From Planococcus sp. (in: firmicutes) (GTDB taxonomy: Bacteria > Bacillota > Bacilli > Bacillales_A > Planococcaceae), in contig JASKZU010000063.1 of assembly GCA_030147455.1 (NCBI GenBank), forward strand, positions 1 through 21,108: DNA of 21,108 nucleotides. The letters are read 5' to 3'. The stretch's first letter is position 1. Each line of letters starts with the position of its first letter. Under the pieces are notes generated by a model. The model was not told where the DNA came from. It made no database searches and saw nothing but the letters and a program-made list of their open reading frames with translations. Shown piece by piece: positions 1 to 5,779 of this stretch. Both the position numbers and the translations under genes were made by a program.

Positions 1-125
1 GTTTGCTGAAGCGGCGCTTTTTGCCGCATAAGCAAAATGACTTGTGACCTCGAGGACCTGGCTGTAGAAGCTGGACAAAGAAAAGCTGAAACAGCCGTTG
101 AGGCCCGACGAGCACAAGACGGTTT
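1..125. repeat. Probable interspersed intergenic repeat (right-hand part)
   Basis: No credible gene is seen here. All three forward frames near the edge meet stops early or give an unrecognisable translation. Bases 2-36 can fold into an imperfect hairpin: tttgct/agcaaa arms outside gcggc/gccgc arms. The stretches at 41-77 (acttgtgacctcgaggac, then gctggac) and 82-120 (aaagctgaaacagccg, then gacgagcacaagac) resemble, from memory, short intergenic repeats scattered through Bacillaceae and Planococcaceae genomes. No second copy lies in this window, so the repeat call rests on recollection. The left end is cut by the window edge. Confidence 0.4.
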
Positions 126-159
126 ATCAATTCTACTCATTAATATATTCCAGACCATG

Positions 160-200
160 AAAAAAAGCGCCGAAGCATTTATGCTTCGACGCTTTTTTTA
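160..200. terminator. Bidirectional intrinsic terminator
   Basis: An A-run leads into agcgccgaagca, loop ttta, then tgcttcgacgct and a run of T, giving about 11 pairs with one mismatch. The A-run makes it work on both strands. On the minus strand it ends yfkK, whose stop codon lies at the hairpin base. On the plus strand it would end whatever lies left of the window. Confidence 0.85.
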
Positions 201-419
201 TTTGCGCAGCGATCCGAGTTCTGTGGCGATCGCTTGCATTTCATTTGGGCTGAAATTATCGCGCCCTTTGACAAGGTCGTAAATTTCACGCAAATCTTCG
301 TATTCGGATGCATTGAAATGTTCAGCTTTCATTGCATCAACATTGACCATGCGCAACTTGGTTTTTATTTCTTCAATCATGTAGTTAACGTTTTCGTGAG
401 ATGGCTTGGATAAGTCCAT
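198..419 (-). CDS. yfkK: YfkK-like UPF0435 (DUF1128) small protein
   Basis: This 73-residue cytosolic protein has no signal peptide or membrane segment. It begins MDLSKPSHENVNYMIEEIK, and the middle (KLRMVNVDAMKAEHF, then YEDLREIYDLV) matches my recollection of B. subtilis YfkK and the DUF1128 family in both sequence and length. It looks wholly helical, with alternating acidic and basic residues. No biochemical function is known to me. The start is supported by an AGGA-type site about 8 bases upstream. It lies 58 bases downstream of the symporter gene on the same strand, so the two may be cotranscribed. No strong promoter was found between them. The terminator hairpin begins at its stop codon. 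Confidence 0.85.
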   Translation of the reverse strand: MDLSKPSHENVNYMIEEIKTKLRMVNVDAMKAEHFNASEYEDLREIYDLVKGRDNFSPNEMQAIATELGSLRK

Positions 420-477
420 GCTGCATTCCTGCCTTTCGGATGGGTATGTCTTATCATTCCATTATTCAAATAGAATG

Positions 478-1839
478 TCAATTGCGGGAACGGGCCTCTG
501 CTTTTTCTTCTTTGATCTTCGCATTGATTCGTTTTGTTTCGTAAACGATAACTCCTGACAATCCAAGAAGGCCGATCAAGTTCGGGAACGCCATAAGGCC
601 GTTCATAACATCTGAGAATGTCCAGACGACATCAAGTGATACGATTGCCCCGATAAAGACCATCGCCACAAACGCAATGCGGTAGACAATCAGGAAGCTA
701 GGATTTTTAAACAAGTACTGGAAACACTTTTCTCCGTAGTAAGACCAGCCAATGATGGTCGAAGAAGCGAAGAAAATCAAGCCGATAGCTACGATGATCG
801 GCCCCATGCCGCCAAGGAACTGTTCGAATGCTGCAGTTGTCAGTGCGGCTCCCTGAAGAGAGTCGTCAGTGTAAAGTCCAGACATGACGATCGTAATACC
901 GGTAATCGAACAAATGATTAATGTATCAAACAATACCTGGGTCATGGATACCAATGCCTGGCGTCCTGGCATATCCGTTTTTGCAGCGGCCGCTGCAATA
1001 GGGGCAGAACCGAGCCCCGCTTCGTTCGAAAAGACGCCTCGCGCAACACCATAGCGAATGGCAGCCCCGATAGCACCGCCGACTGCGGCCTCCCCTGTAA
1101 ATGCTGCACTAAAGATCGTACCGAGCGCTGTTGGAATCAATTCCATATTGAGAATCATGATGATGATCCCGGCAATAATATAAAATAACGCCATAAATGG
1201 TACGAAATAAGAAGTTACTTTACCGATGGTTTTAATGCCGCCTAAAATTACGACTGCAGCAAAAATGGTCAAGATAATTCCTGTAATCCAAGTTGGAACA
1301 GAGAATGTATCACGTACGACGGAAGCAACAGAGTTGGACTGCGTTCCGTTTCCAATCCCAAATGCAGCAATAGCGCCAAAAATAGCAAACAACACAGCGA
1401 GCCATTTTTGTTTCAAACCATGTTCAAGATAGTACATCGGCCCGCCGGCCATTTGTCCTTTTGAGTCAACGATACGGTATTTGACAGCTAGAACCGCCTC
1501 GCCGTATTTGGTCGCCATCCCGAAGAATGCAGAAAACCACATCCAAAAAACGGCTCCTGGCCCGCCGAGGACGACTGCCGTGGCAACACCGACAATGTTT
1601 CCGGTCCCGACAGTTGCGGCCATAGCGGTCGACAATGCCTGGAAATGCGAAATATCGCCTTGCGAATTGGTATCGGTATTTTTACTGAACGTCAGTTTCA
1701 GCGCATATGGCAAAAGGCGCAATTGTAAAACGCCCAGGCGCACCGTCAGAAAGATTCCTGTTCCGACCAGGAGGATTAAAAGCGGCGGCCCCCATACGTA
1801 ACCGCTGATTGTACCAAGAAATTCATTGAATGCTTCCAT
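478..1839 (-). CDS. AGCS-family alanine/glycine (or glutamine):sodium symporter
   Basis: A 453-residue membrane protein of the amino acid carrier (AGCS) family, which imports small neutral amino acids with sodium. The family hallmark lies at residues 61-102, including TVGTGNIVGV and the following GGPGAVFWMW. AGGPMYYLEHGL follows at 131-142, and GNGTQSNS near 163-170 is also typical. About ten or eleven hydrophobic segments are visible and the tail is charged (KIKEEKAEARSRN). Length matches the family. The start has an excellent AGGGGGAA site. B. subtilis has several paralogues (AlsT/GlnT, YrbD and others); sequence alone does not tell me which, so the substrate stays open. A possible sigma-A promoter lies at 1897-1926. 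As I recall B. subtilis, this gene is not part of the yfk cluster, so it may be an insertion into that order. Confidence 0.93.
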   Translation of the reverse strand: MEAFNEFLGTISGYVWGPPLLILLVGTGIFLTVRLGVLQLRLLPYALKLTFSKNTDTNSQGDISHFQALSTAMAATVGTGNIVGVATAVVLGGPGAVFWMWFSAFFGMATKYGEAVLAVKYRIVDSKGQMAGGPMYYLEHGLKQKWLAVLFAIFGAIAAFGIGNGTQSNSVASVVRDTFSVPTWITGIILTIFAAVVILGGIKTIGKVTSYFVPFMALFYIIAGIIIMILNMELIPTALGTIFSAAFTGEAAVGGAIGAAIRYGVARGVFSNEAGLGSAPIAAAAAKTDMPGRQALVSMTQVLFDTLIICSITGITIVMSGLYTDDSLQGAALTTAAFEQFLGGMGPIIVAIGLIFFASSTIIGWSYYGEKCFQYLFKNPSFLIVYRIAFVAMVFIGAIVSLDVVWTFSDVMNGLMAFPNLIGLLGLSGVIVYETKRINAKIKEEKAEARSRN

Positions 1840-1896
1840 GTTTCTTCCCCCTTTTTTTCTCTTTAATTTTTAGTGAAATGCTGTTTGCGTAAATTT

Positions 1897-1926
1897 AATA
1901 TTCCAAAAGTTCCGTGGCATAGTCAA
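1897..1926 (-). promoter_or_regulatory. Candidate sigma-A promoter for the AGCS symporter gene
   Basis: Read on the minus strand, TTGACT (1926-1921) is followed after 18 bases by AATATT (1902-1897). That is 5/6 and 4/6 matches to consensus with a slightly long spacer. It lies about 60 bases from the start codon and back to back with the plus-strand sigma-B-like promoter. Confidence 0.45.
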
Positions 1927-1954
1927 GCTATTTCTAAAAAATAATTTCGCGAGT

Positions 1955-1980
1955 GTTTAGAAATTGCATGAACAGGGAAA
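1955..1980 (+). promoter_or_regulatory. Sigma-B-type general stress promoter
   Basis: GTTTAG at 1955-1960, a 14-base spacer, then GGGAAA at 1975-1980. This fits the Bacillus sigma-B consensus (GTTTaa, 12-15 bases, GGGwAw) very closely. It stands about 48 bases ahead of the YtxH-domain gene. In B. subtilis the related yfkJ-yfkI-yfkH group is, as I recall, sigma-B controlled, which supports the call. Confidence 0.7.
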
Positions 1981-2027
1981 AATCCAAAGTATGATAGGAA
2001 TTATATCTTATACTGGGAGGAATTAGA

Positions 2028-2564
2028 ATGAGCCAAAACAAATTGATGACAGGATTACTAGTGGGAGCGGCAGTAGGTGTAATCGTTTCGCTTCTTGACC
2101 GCAATACCCGCGAGGATGTAGTAAATACATCGAAGAAAGCAACTCAAAGCGCGAAATACTATGCAAGCAACACAGATGAATTGAAAACTGCATTTAAAGA
2201 ACAGGCAGAACGTGCACAAAACTTGTATGCCCGCATTTCTGAAGATGCTTCGTATGTAGGTTCTAAAGTAGAAGAAGTCAAACAATTGCTTCCGGAAGTA
2301 AAAGAAGTAGCAATGGAAGCGAAAACTGCATTTGTTGAAACAAAAGATGCTGTAGTTGATTCAAAAGATGATGTATTGGCTGCAGTGAAAGAAGATAATC
2401 CGTCGCCAAAATCTTCATTAACGGATAACGACTCTTCATCGCAATCGAATTCAAGCAACAATAGCAGCTCTTCATCACAATCAAATTCAAGCAACAATAG
2501 CAACTCTTCATCGCAATCAAACCGCAACAATTCTTCACAATCTGGTTCACAAAACCGGAACTGA
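2028..2564 (+). CDS. YtxH-domain general stress protein (YfkI position)
   Basis: A 178-residue protein. Residues 7-23 form one glycine/alanine-rich hydrophobic segment (TGLLVGAAVGVIVSLL) followed by DRNTRED, the layout of the YtxH domain (compare YtxH and GsiB-type stress proteins). Residues 35-120 are a long amphipathic helix rich in Lys, Glu and Ala, probably a coiled coil. Residues 127-178 are almost purely Ser, Asn and Gln and likely disordered. The start has GGGAGG seven bases upstream. A sigma-B-like promoter precedes it and yihY follows after 12 bases, so it takes the place of B. subtilis yfkI ahead of yfkH. It probably sits at the membrane under stress, but the molecular role is unknown. 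Confidence 0.8.
   Translation: MSQNKLMTGLLVGAAVGVIVSLLDRNTREDVVNTSKKATQSAKYYASNTDELKTAFKEQAERAQNLYARISEDASYVGSKVEEVKQLLPEVKEVAMEAKTAFVETKDAVVDSKDDVLAAVKEDNPSPKSSLTDNDSSSQSNSSNNSSSSSQSNSSNNSNSSSQSNRNNSSQSGSQNRN
2433..2540 (+). repeat. 36-bp tandem repeat, three copies, inside the YtxH-domain gene
   Basis: The unit starts with tcttcatcgcaatc at 2433, 2469 and 2505. Copies 1 and 2 are nearly identical and copy 3 decays in its second half. Each unit codes for 12 residues of the type SSSQSNSSNNSS, so copy-number change would keep the frame. Confidence 0.85.
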
Positions 2565-2576
2565 GCAGCAGATTAA

Positions 2577-3485
2577 ATGAAATTCCATAATCAAAATCCA
2601 CCCGAATTGATGCGCAATCATGAGGATGGAACAGCTGACCCTAAGTTCTTTAAGGAGTTGGGGAAGCGGATCAAAGACGTCGATGTGCTTGGACTTGGAG
2701 CACAATTGGCGTTTTTTTTCCTCTTATCGATTTTTCCGCTGTTAATCTTTCTCATTACATTGCTGCCTTACTTGAACTTGCCAAGACAAGAGTTTTATCG
2801 ATTTATGGAAAATGTTATTCCAGGCGAAATTTATACGCTCATTGAGCAAACGTTGAGTGAAATTTTAACCAATCAAAACGGCGGACTTCTGTCCTTCGGG
2901 ATTCTGGCAACTATTTGGTCGGCAAGCCTCGGAATGGATGCGTTGATGAAATCACTGGACACTACTTACGGAACAAGAGGAAAGCGTTCACTCATTATTA
3001 CGCGAGGCATGTCGATTGTTTTAACTGTCTTATTAATCATTATGCTGGTCGTTGCGTTGGCGCTTCCTATTTTTGGCCGGCAACTCGGATTGTTCTTTTT
3101 TACTTTCCTAGGTTTGGAAGAAGGCTTTTTGGAACTCTGGGGCATGATTCGCTTTACCATTCCGGCTATCGTTACGTTTATCGTCTGCGCGGTAATCTAC
3201 TGGCTGGCGCCAAGTGCACGGGTCAGTGCCGTCTCGGTGCTTCCAGGCGCTGCATTCGCGTCGGTTGGCTGGTTGGCCGTTTCTTTTCTCTTCTCCATCT
3301 ATATAAACAACTTCGGCAACTTTTCCGCTACTTATGGAAGTATCGGCGGAATTATTCTTATGCTGCTTTGGCTTTATCTTTCTGCAATGCTCCTTATAGT
3401 GGGCGGACAAATCAATGCGGTGATGCAAGGACGAAGAAACCGAAGCAAAAAAACGAAGAAAAAGGCGGCTTTTCCCAAAAGTTAA
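2577..3485 (+). CDS. yfkH: YihY/BrkB-family inner membrane protein (YfkH-like)
   Basis: A 302-residue integral membrane protein with six likely transmembrane segments (about 39-63, 104-124, 141-165, 190-210, 217-242, 254-279). The family signature at 245-279 is intact: NFGNFSATYGSIGG, then a hydrophobic stretch ending in GGQIN. The family was once called RNase BN, but that nuclease activity belongs to another protein. Its real function, possibly transport or envelope-related, is unsettled. The tail is very basic (residues 286-298). No clear Shine-Dalgarno site precedes the ATG, which lies 12 bases after the upstream stop, so translational coupling is likely; an internal TTG or ATG near residues 11-12 cannot be excluded. 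It shares the stress promoter with the YtxH-domain gene, matching yfkI-yfkH order in B. subtilis. Confidence 0.9.
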   Translation: MKFHNQNPPELMRNHEDGTADPKFFKELGKRIKDVDVLGLGAQLAFFFLLSIFPLLIFLITLLPYLNLPRQEFYRFMENVIPGEIYTLIEQTLSEILTNQNGGLLSFGILATIWSASLGMDALMKSLDTTYGTRGKRSLIITRGMSIVLTVLLIIMLVVALALPIFGRQLGLFFFTFLGLEEGFLELWGMIRFTIPAIVTFIVCAVIYWLAPSARVSAVSVLPGAAFASVGWLAVSFLFSIYINNFGNFSATYGSIGGIILMLLWLYLSAMLLIVGGQINAVMQGRRNRSKKTKKKAAFPKS

Positions 3486-3503
3486 GAGGAAAGCCGTTTT
3501 TTC
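3464..3503 (+). terminator. Intrinsic terminator of the ytxH-yihY operon
   Basis: cggcttt (3466-3472) pairs with aaagccg (3490-3496), followed by six T. The left arm lies inside the last codons of the YihY gene. Confidence 0.8.
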
Positions 3504-3537
3504 TGTTTATGACGCGAATTGCCAAATTATAGGTGCG

Positions 3538-3575
3538 TAAAAAGAAAAGCCGGTGCTTCTAGTTGAAACACCGGG
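3538..3575 (-). terminator. Intrinsic terminator of the SE1561 gene
   Basis: On the minus strand ccggtg and caccgg (3574-3569 and 3555-3550) form a stem around a 13-base loop, followed by cttttctttttac. It converges with the yihY terminator. Confidence 0.75.
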
Positions 3576-3583
3576 AAAAACAC

Positions 3584-3781
3584 TTATTCGCTGTCTTCAG
3601 CAGGACGGTTTTTAAATTGCTGCATCTTATCTTCAAGATCGTCCACCATGGCGATCAATCGGTCGATATCTTCGAGCTCGGTGCTTTCCGGTTCGATTGC
3701 ATCCAACACATCCAAAAACATGTTCAAACGCTGTTTCATATAGGACACTTGCTGTTCTTTATTCGTAATGGATTTGCCCAT
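3584..3781 (-). CDS. SE1561-family small protein
   Basis: A 65-residue soluble protein starting MGKSITNKEQQVSYMKQRL. The core (LNMFLDVLDAIEPE, then LEDIDRLIAMVDDLE) matches, from memory, the conserved SE1561 family of Bacillales, which has no known function. The sequence looks all helical and strongly acidic at the C-terminus. I chose the ATG at 3781 rather than an upstream in-frame start at 3835: a GAGGTG site lies about 7 bases before it, and a good sigma-A promoter lies at 3807-3835, which the longer version would overlap. It is monocistronic, with its own terminator. Confidence 0.8.
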   Translation of the reverse strand: MGKSITNKEQQVSYMKQRLNMFLDVLDAIEPESTELEDIDRLIAMVDDLEDKMQQFKNRPAEDSE

Positions 3782-3806
3782 CGCTAACACCTCGTTTCGC
3801 TTGTTA

Positions 3807-3835
3807 ATAGTAGCCGATAAAAGCCGGAATATCAA
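3807..3835 (-). promoter_or_regulatory. Sigma-A promoter for the SE1561 gene
   Basis: On the minus strand TTGATA (3835-3830), a 17-base spacer and TACTAT (3812-3807) match consensus at 5/6 and 4/6. Transcription would start close to 3800, leaving a short leader with the GAGGTG site. Confidence 0.65.
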
Positions 3836-3879
3836 CAGCCACCGAGAGCAATTCGTTAAAAAAATATATAAATTGAATA

Positions 3880-3908
3880 TTTACACTATTTTAAATCTGT
3901 GCTATAGT
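3880..3908 (+). promoter_or_regulatory. Strong sigma-A promoter of an orphan transcription unit
   Basis: TTTACA (3880-3885), exactly 17 bases, then TATAGT (3903-3908), each 5/6 to consensus. An A/T-only tract at 3857-3873 just upstream looks like an UP element. It is divergent from the SE1561 promoter and has no recognisable protein gene downstream on its strand. Confidence 0.75.
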
Positions 3909-3913
3909 AAGTC

Positions 3914-4090
3914 CAATCCTTTGCGAGGGGAGGACCGAAATAAACTAATAGGACTCGACTTGGAAAGAGGAGGCGATTCAAGCATACCGGTGGCAGCACC
4001 GAGCATGCGCTTATGGAACCCATGGATATGTATAAAACATAAAGGCTCAGCCGCATTCTGCAAAGCAGGAACGGACTGAGCCTTTTATGT
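3914..4090 (+). ncRNA. Candidate small RNA or orphan leader, unknown class
   Basis: The gene-free stretch 3782-4092 holds two divergent promoters and this unit. Transcription from the promoter at 3880-3908 should begin near 3914 and end at the long hairpin at 4037-4090, giving an RNA of about 175 bases. Visible elements are a 5' hairpin (gtcc 3911-3914 with ggac 3932-3935), two purine-rich Shine-Dalgarno-like tracts (gaggggagga near 3925-3934; agaggagg near 3967-3974) with no ATG, GTG or TTG at proper spacing, and a small hairpin cggtg-gcag-caccg near 3989-4002. A frame open through it (ending at 4079) starts far upstream, before the promoter, and looks non-coding. I compared it mentally with common Bacillus riboswitches (purine, SAM, TPP, FMN, glycine, lysine, ydaO, yybP, ykkC, glmS, preQ1, T-box) and saw no convincing core. 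Confidence 0.5.
4037..4090. terminator. Long bidirectional terminator hairpin
   Basis: acataaaggctcag (4037-4050) pairs with ctgagccttttatgt (4076-4090) with a single bulge. The apex can extend the stem through ccg/cgg and ctgc-aaa-gcag. T-rich flanks occur on both strands, so it can end the plus-strand orphan RNA and the minus-strand OsmC transcript. Confidence 0.75.
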
Positions 4091-4092
4091 GT

Positions 4093-4473
4093 CTACAAAA
4101 TCTCGTATGTTTCGATGATTTCGATCGAATCTTCCACTGAGCGGACCATTGAACAATTTTTTCGGGTTAATTCCATTACTCGGGGCATTTTCGCTTGGTC
4201 GATAGGGCCCGTAATTTGGAAATGCAAATGAACTTTAGCGACGCGCCCTGCTTCTTCGTCGATTCTGACAAGTTCTTTTACTTCGACTTCAATATTCTCA
4301 GCAGGCATCCGCTGCTTTTCCAATACTTTTCGGATAATGCCCGCACTGCAGATGGCGAGTGATGATACTAAGAGTTGGTAAGGGCGGAAGCCATGTTCTT
4401 CGTTGGTCGAGACATGCAGCTCGCCAAAAGGCAAATGCCCGGTAAAGCCATATTCGTTCATAGAAAATTTCAT
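4093..4473 (-). CDS. OsmC-family protein (probable thiol peroxidase fold)
   Basis: A 126-residue cytosolic protein of the OsmC/Ohr superfamily. Members reduce organic or lipid hydroperoxides with a pair of cysteines. The layout fits: RPYQLLVSSLAICSA at 30-44 places Cys42 at the start of the long central helix, and ELTRKNCSMVRSV at 101-113 places Cys107 on the second helix. The catalytic pair is therefore retained. It is closer to the short YhfA/YmaD-type members than to Ohr, so the substrate is uncertain. The start is fixed by AGGAGG nine bases upstream. It is divergent from the MFS gene across 79 bases and ends 3 bases from a long terminator hairpin. Confidence 0.85.
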   Translation of the reverse strand: MKFSMNEYGFTGHLPFGELHVSTNEEHGFRPYQLLVSSLAICSAGIIRKVLEKQRMPAENIEVEVKELVRIDEEAGRVAKVHLHFQITGPIDQAKMPRVMELTRKNCSMVRSVEDSIEIIETYEIL

Positions 4474-4552
4474 CTTCTATCTCCTCCTTATGGTAGAATT
4501 GTAGCGGAAACTTCCAAAAATAGAAAAGAACGTGCTCGTTCGGGGAGGCATT
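4474..4552. promoter_or_regulatory. Divergent promoter region between osmC-like and MFS genes
   Basis: Plus strand: an extended -10 element (TGG then TAGAAT, 4491-4499) points to the MFS gene, with a poor -35. Minus strand: TACAAT lies about 30 bases ahead of the OsmC start, also with a weak -35. The two -10 elements overlap almost back to back, so expression of the two genes may compete or be co-regulated. Confidence 0.4.
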
Positions 4553-5725
4553 ATGAAATATTTCATAACAAGTGAACGCGCCCGCTTTTGGATTTTGGTC
4601 GTAATTGTATCAATCTCCGGATTTTCGCAAGGCATGCTGTTGCCGTTGATTGCCGTCATCTTCGAGAAAGACGGCGTATCATCTGCGCTGAACGGGCTGA
4701 GTGCTACGGGGTTATACATAGGAATTATTGCAGTGGCTCCTTTCATGGAGCCGCAGCTGCGCCGGTTCGGCTTCAAGCCGCTTATCTTGGTCGGCGGAGC
4801 AATGGTTATAGCAGCGCTGTTGGCATTTCCATTATGGAAAAGTGTGTTGTTTTGGTTTTTCCTGAGAATTCTTATTGGAGTGGGAGATCAGGCCTTGCAC
4901 TTTTCCACGCAAACATGGATTACGAGTACATCTCCGCAGCATCGACTTGGGCGCAATATCGCCATTTACGGCATGTCGTTCAGCGTCGGGTTTGGGGCAG
5001 GACCGCTGTTTGTGCCGCTTGTCCAAGTATTCGAAGCGTTGCCGTTCATCATTTCGGGTTTATTATGTTTACTGGCTTGGTCGCTCGTATTTTTTCTGCG
5101 CAACGATTTTCCGGAAACAACAACGAGCGCTTCAGGAGCGAGAGGTACGTGGCAGCGATTTCGTACAGCCATCGTTATCGGCTGGGTCGCTTTTTTGCCT
5201 CCTCTCGGCTACGGCTTTCTCGAAGCTTCGCTTAGTGCCATTTATCCGGTCTATGCGCTGCGCCAATCATTTGATATAAGCATGGTGTCTTACATTCTCG
5301 CTGCTTTTTCGGTTGGCGCGATTGCGACGCAATTGCCGCTCGGCGAATTGAGCGACCGGATTGGGCGCAGAAAAGTGTTGATGATAGCATTGAGCGGCGG
5401 AGGCGCCGCGTTTTTTGTGGCAACATTGGTAGAAGCGAACGCTTGGCTGACGCTCTTGTTCTTTGTAGTGGCAGGCATGTTCGTCGGATCGACTTTCTCG
5501 CTTGGCATTTCGTACATGACCGACTTGATGCCAAAAGAACTGCTGCCGACCGGAAACCTTCTATGCGGCGTAGCCTTCAGTGTCGGCAGTTTGATCGGGC
5601 CAGCAGCGGGAGGCTTGTTCCTGGAAGTAACAGAAGAGTTGAGTTTTCTTTTGCTGATCACGGGGATCTTGCTGACACTCTTTACGGTCATTGCTGTTAA
5701 AGGACCCAAAAAACAAATTGCTTGA
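4553..5725 (+). CDS. MFS transporter, YfkF-like
   Basis: A 390-residue protein with 12 hydrophobic segments in two halves, separated by a polar linker near residues 190-205 (NDFPETTTSASGARG). The major facilitator loop motif is clear in the second half (GELSDRIGRRKV, about 264-275) and weaker in the first half. Such proteins usually act as proton-driven effluxers, but the substrate cannot be read from sequence. Size and neighbourhood (beside yfkH and yfkK relatives) fit B. subtilis YfkF, about 391 residues. I chose the ATG at 4553 because GGGGAGG lies six bases upstream; an in-frame GTG at 4532 has no such site. It converges with the RlmD gene on a shared terminator. Confidence 0.88.
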   Translation: MKYFITSERARFWILVVIVSISGFSQGMLLPLIAVIFEKDGVSSALNGLSATGLYIGIIAVAPFMEPQLRRFGFKPLILVGGAMVIAALLAFPLWKSVLFWFFLRILIGVGDQALHFSTQTWITSTSPQHRLGRNIAIYGMSFSVGFGAGPLFVPLVQVFEALPFIISGLLCLLAWSLVFFLRNDFPETTTSASGARGTWQRFRTAIVIGWVAFLPPLGYGFLEASLSAIYPVYALRQSFDISMVSYILAAFSVGAIATQLPLGELSDRIGRRKVLMIALSGGGAAFFVATLVEANAWLTLLFFVVAGMFVGSTFSLGISYMTDLMPKELLPTGNLLCGVAFSVGSLIGPAAGGLFLEVTEELSFLLLITGILLTLFTVIAVKGPKKQIA

Positions 5726-5730
5726 ACAGC

Positions 5731-5767
5731 AAAAGCGGACATGGCATAGAGCCTTGTCCGCTTTTAG
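5731..5767. terminator. Bidirectional intrinsic terminator
   Basis: aaaagcggaca (5731-5741) and tgtccgctttt (5755-5765) form a perfect 11-pair stem with A and T flanks. It ends both the MFS gene (+) and the methyltransferase gene (-). Confidence 0.88.
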
Positions 5768-5779
5768 TTTATGGTTCCG

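Noticed and set aside
37..282. An 81-codon plus-strand open frame at the left edge
   Set aside because: It runs through a perfect terminator hairpin and into yfkK on the other strand, has no ribosome site and gives no recognisable protein.
1481..1801. Long plus-strand frames opposite the AGCS symporter, and similar shadows over yfhF, rlmD, ygaD and the peptide operon
   Set aside because: They lie antisense or out of frame within genes with full family matches, lack ribosome sites, and their composition mirrors the true gene.
2433..2540. Short direct repeats as a possible CRISPR array
   Set aside because: The units are contiguous with no spacers, are in frame within a coding sequence, and there are no cas genes in the window.
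3911..3965. Faint resemblance of the orphan RNA to glycine or ydaO riboswitch phrases (ccgaa, aggactc)
   Set aside because: Only short words match. The conserved junctions and paired stems of either class are absent, and no transported-solute or metabolic gene follows on that strand.
3768..4079. A 103-codon plus-strand open frame across the SE1561 upstream region and the orphan RNA
   Set aside because: Its start lies inside the opposite-strand SE1561 gene and upstream of the mapped-looking promoter at 3880-3908. It has no ribosome site, and the translation looks random with its end inside the terminator hairpin.
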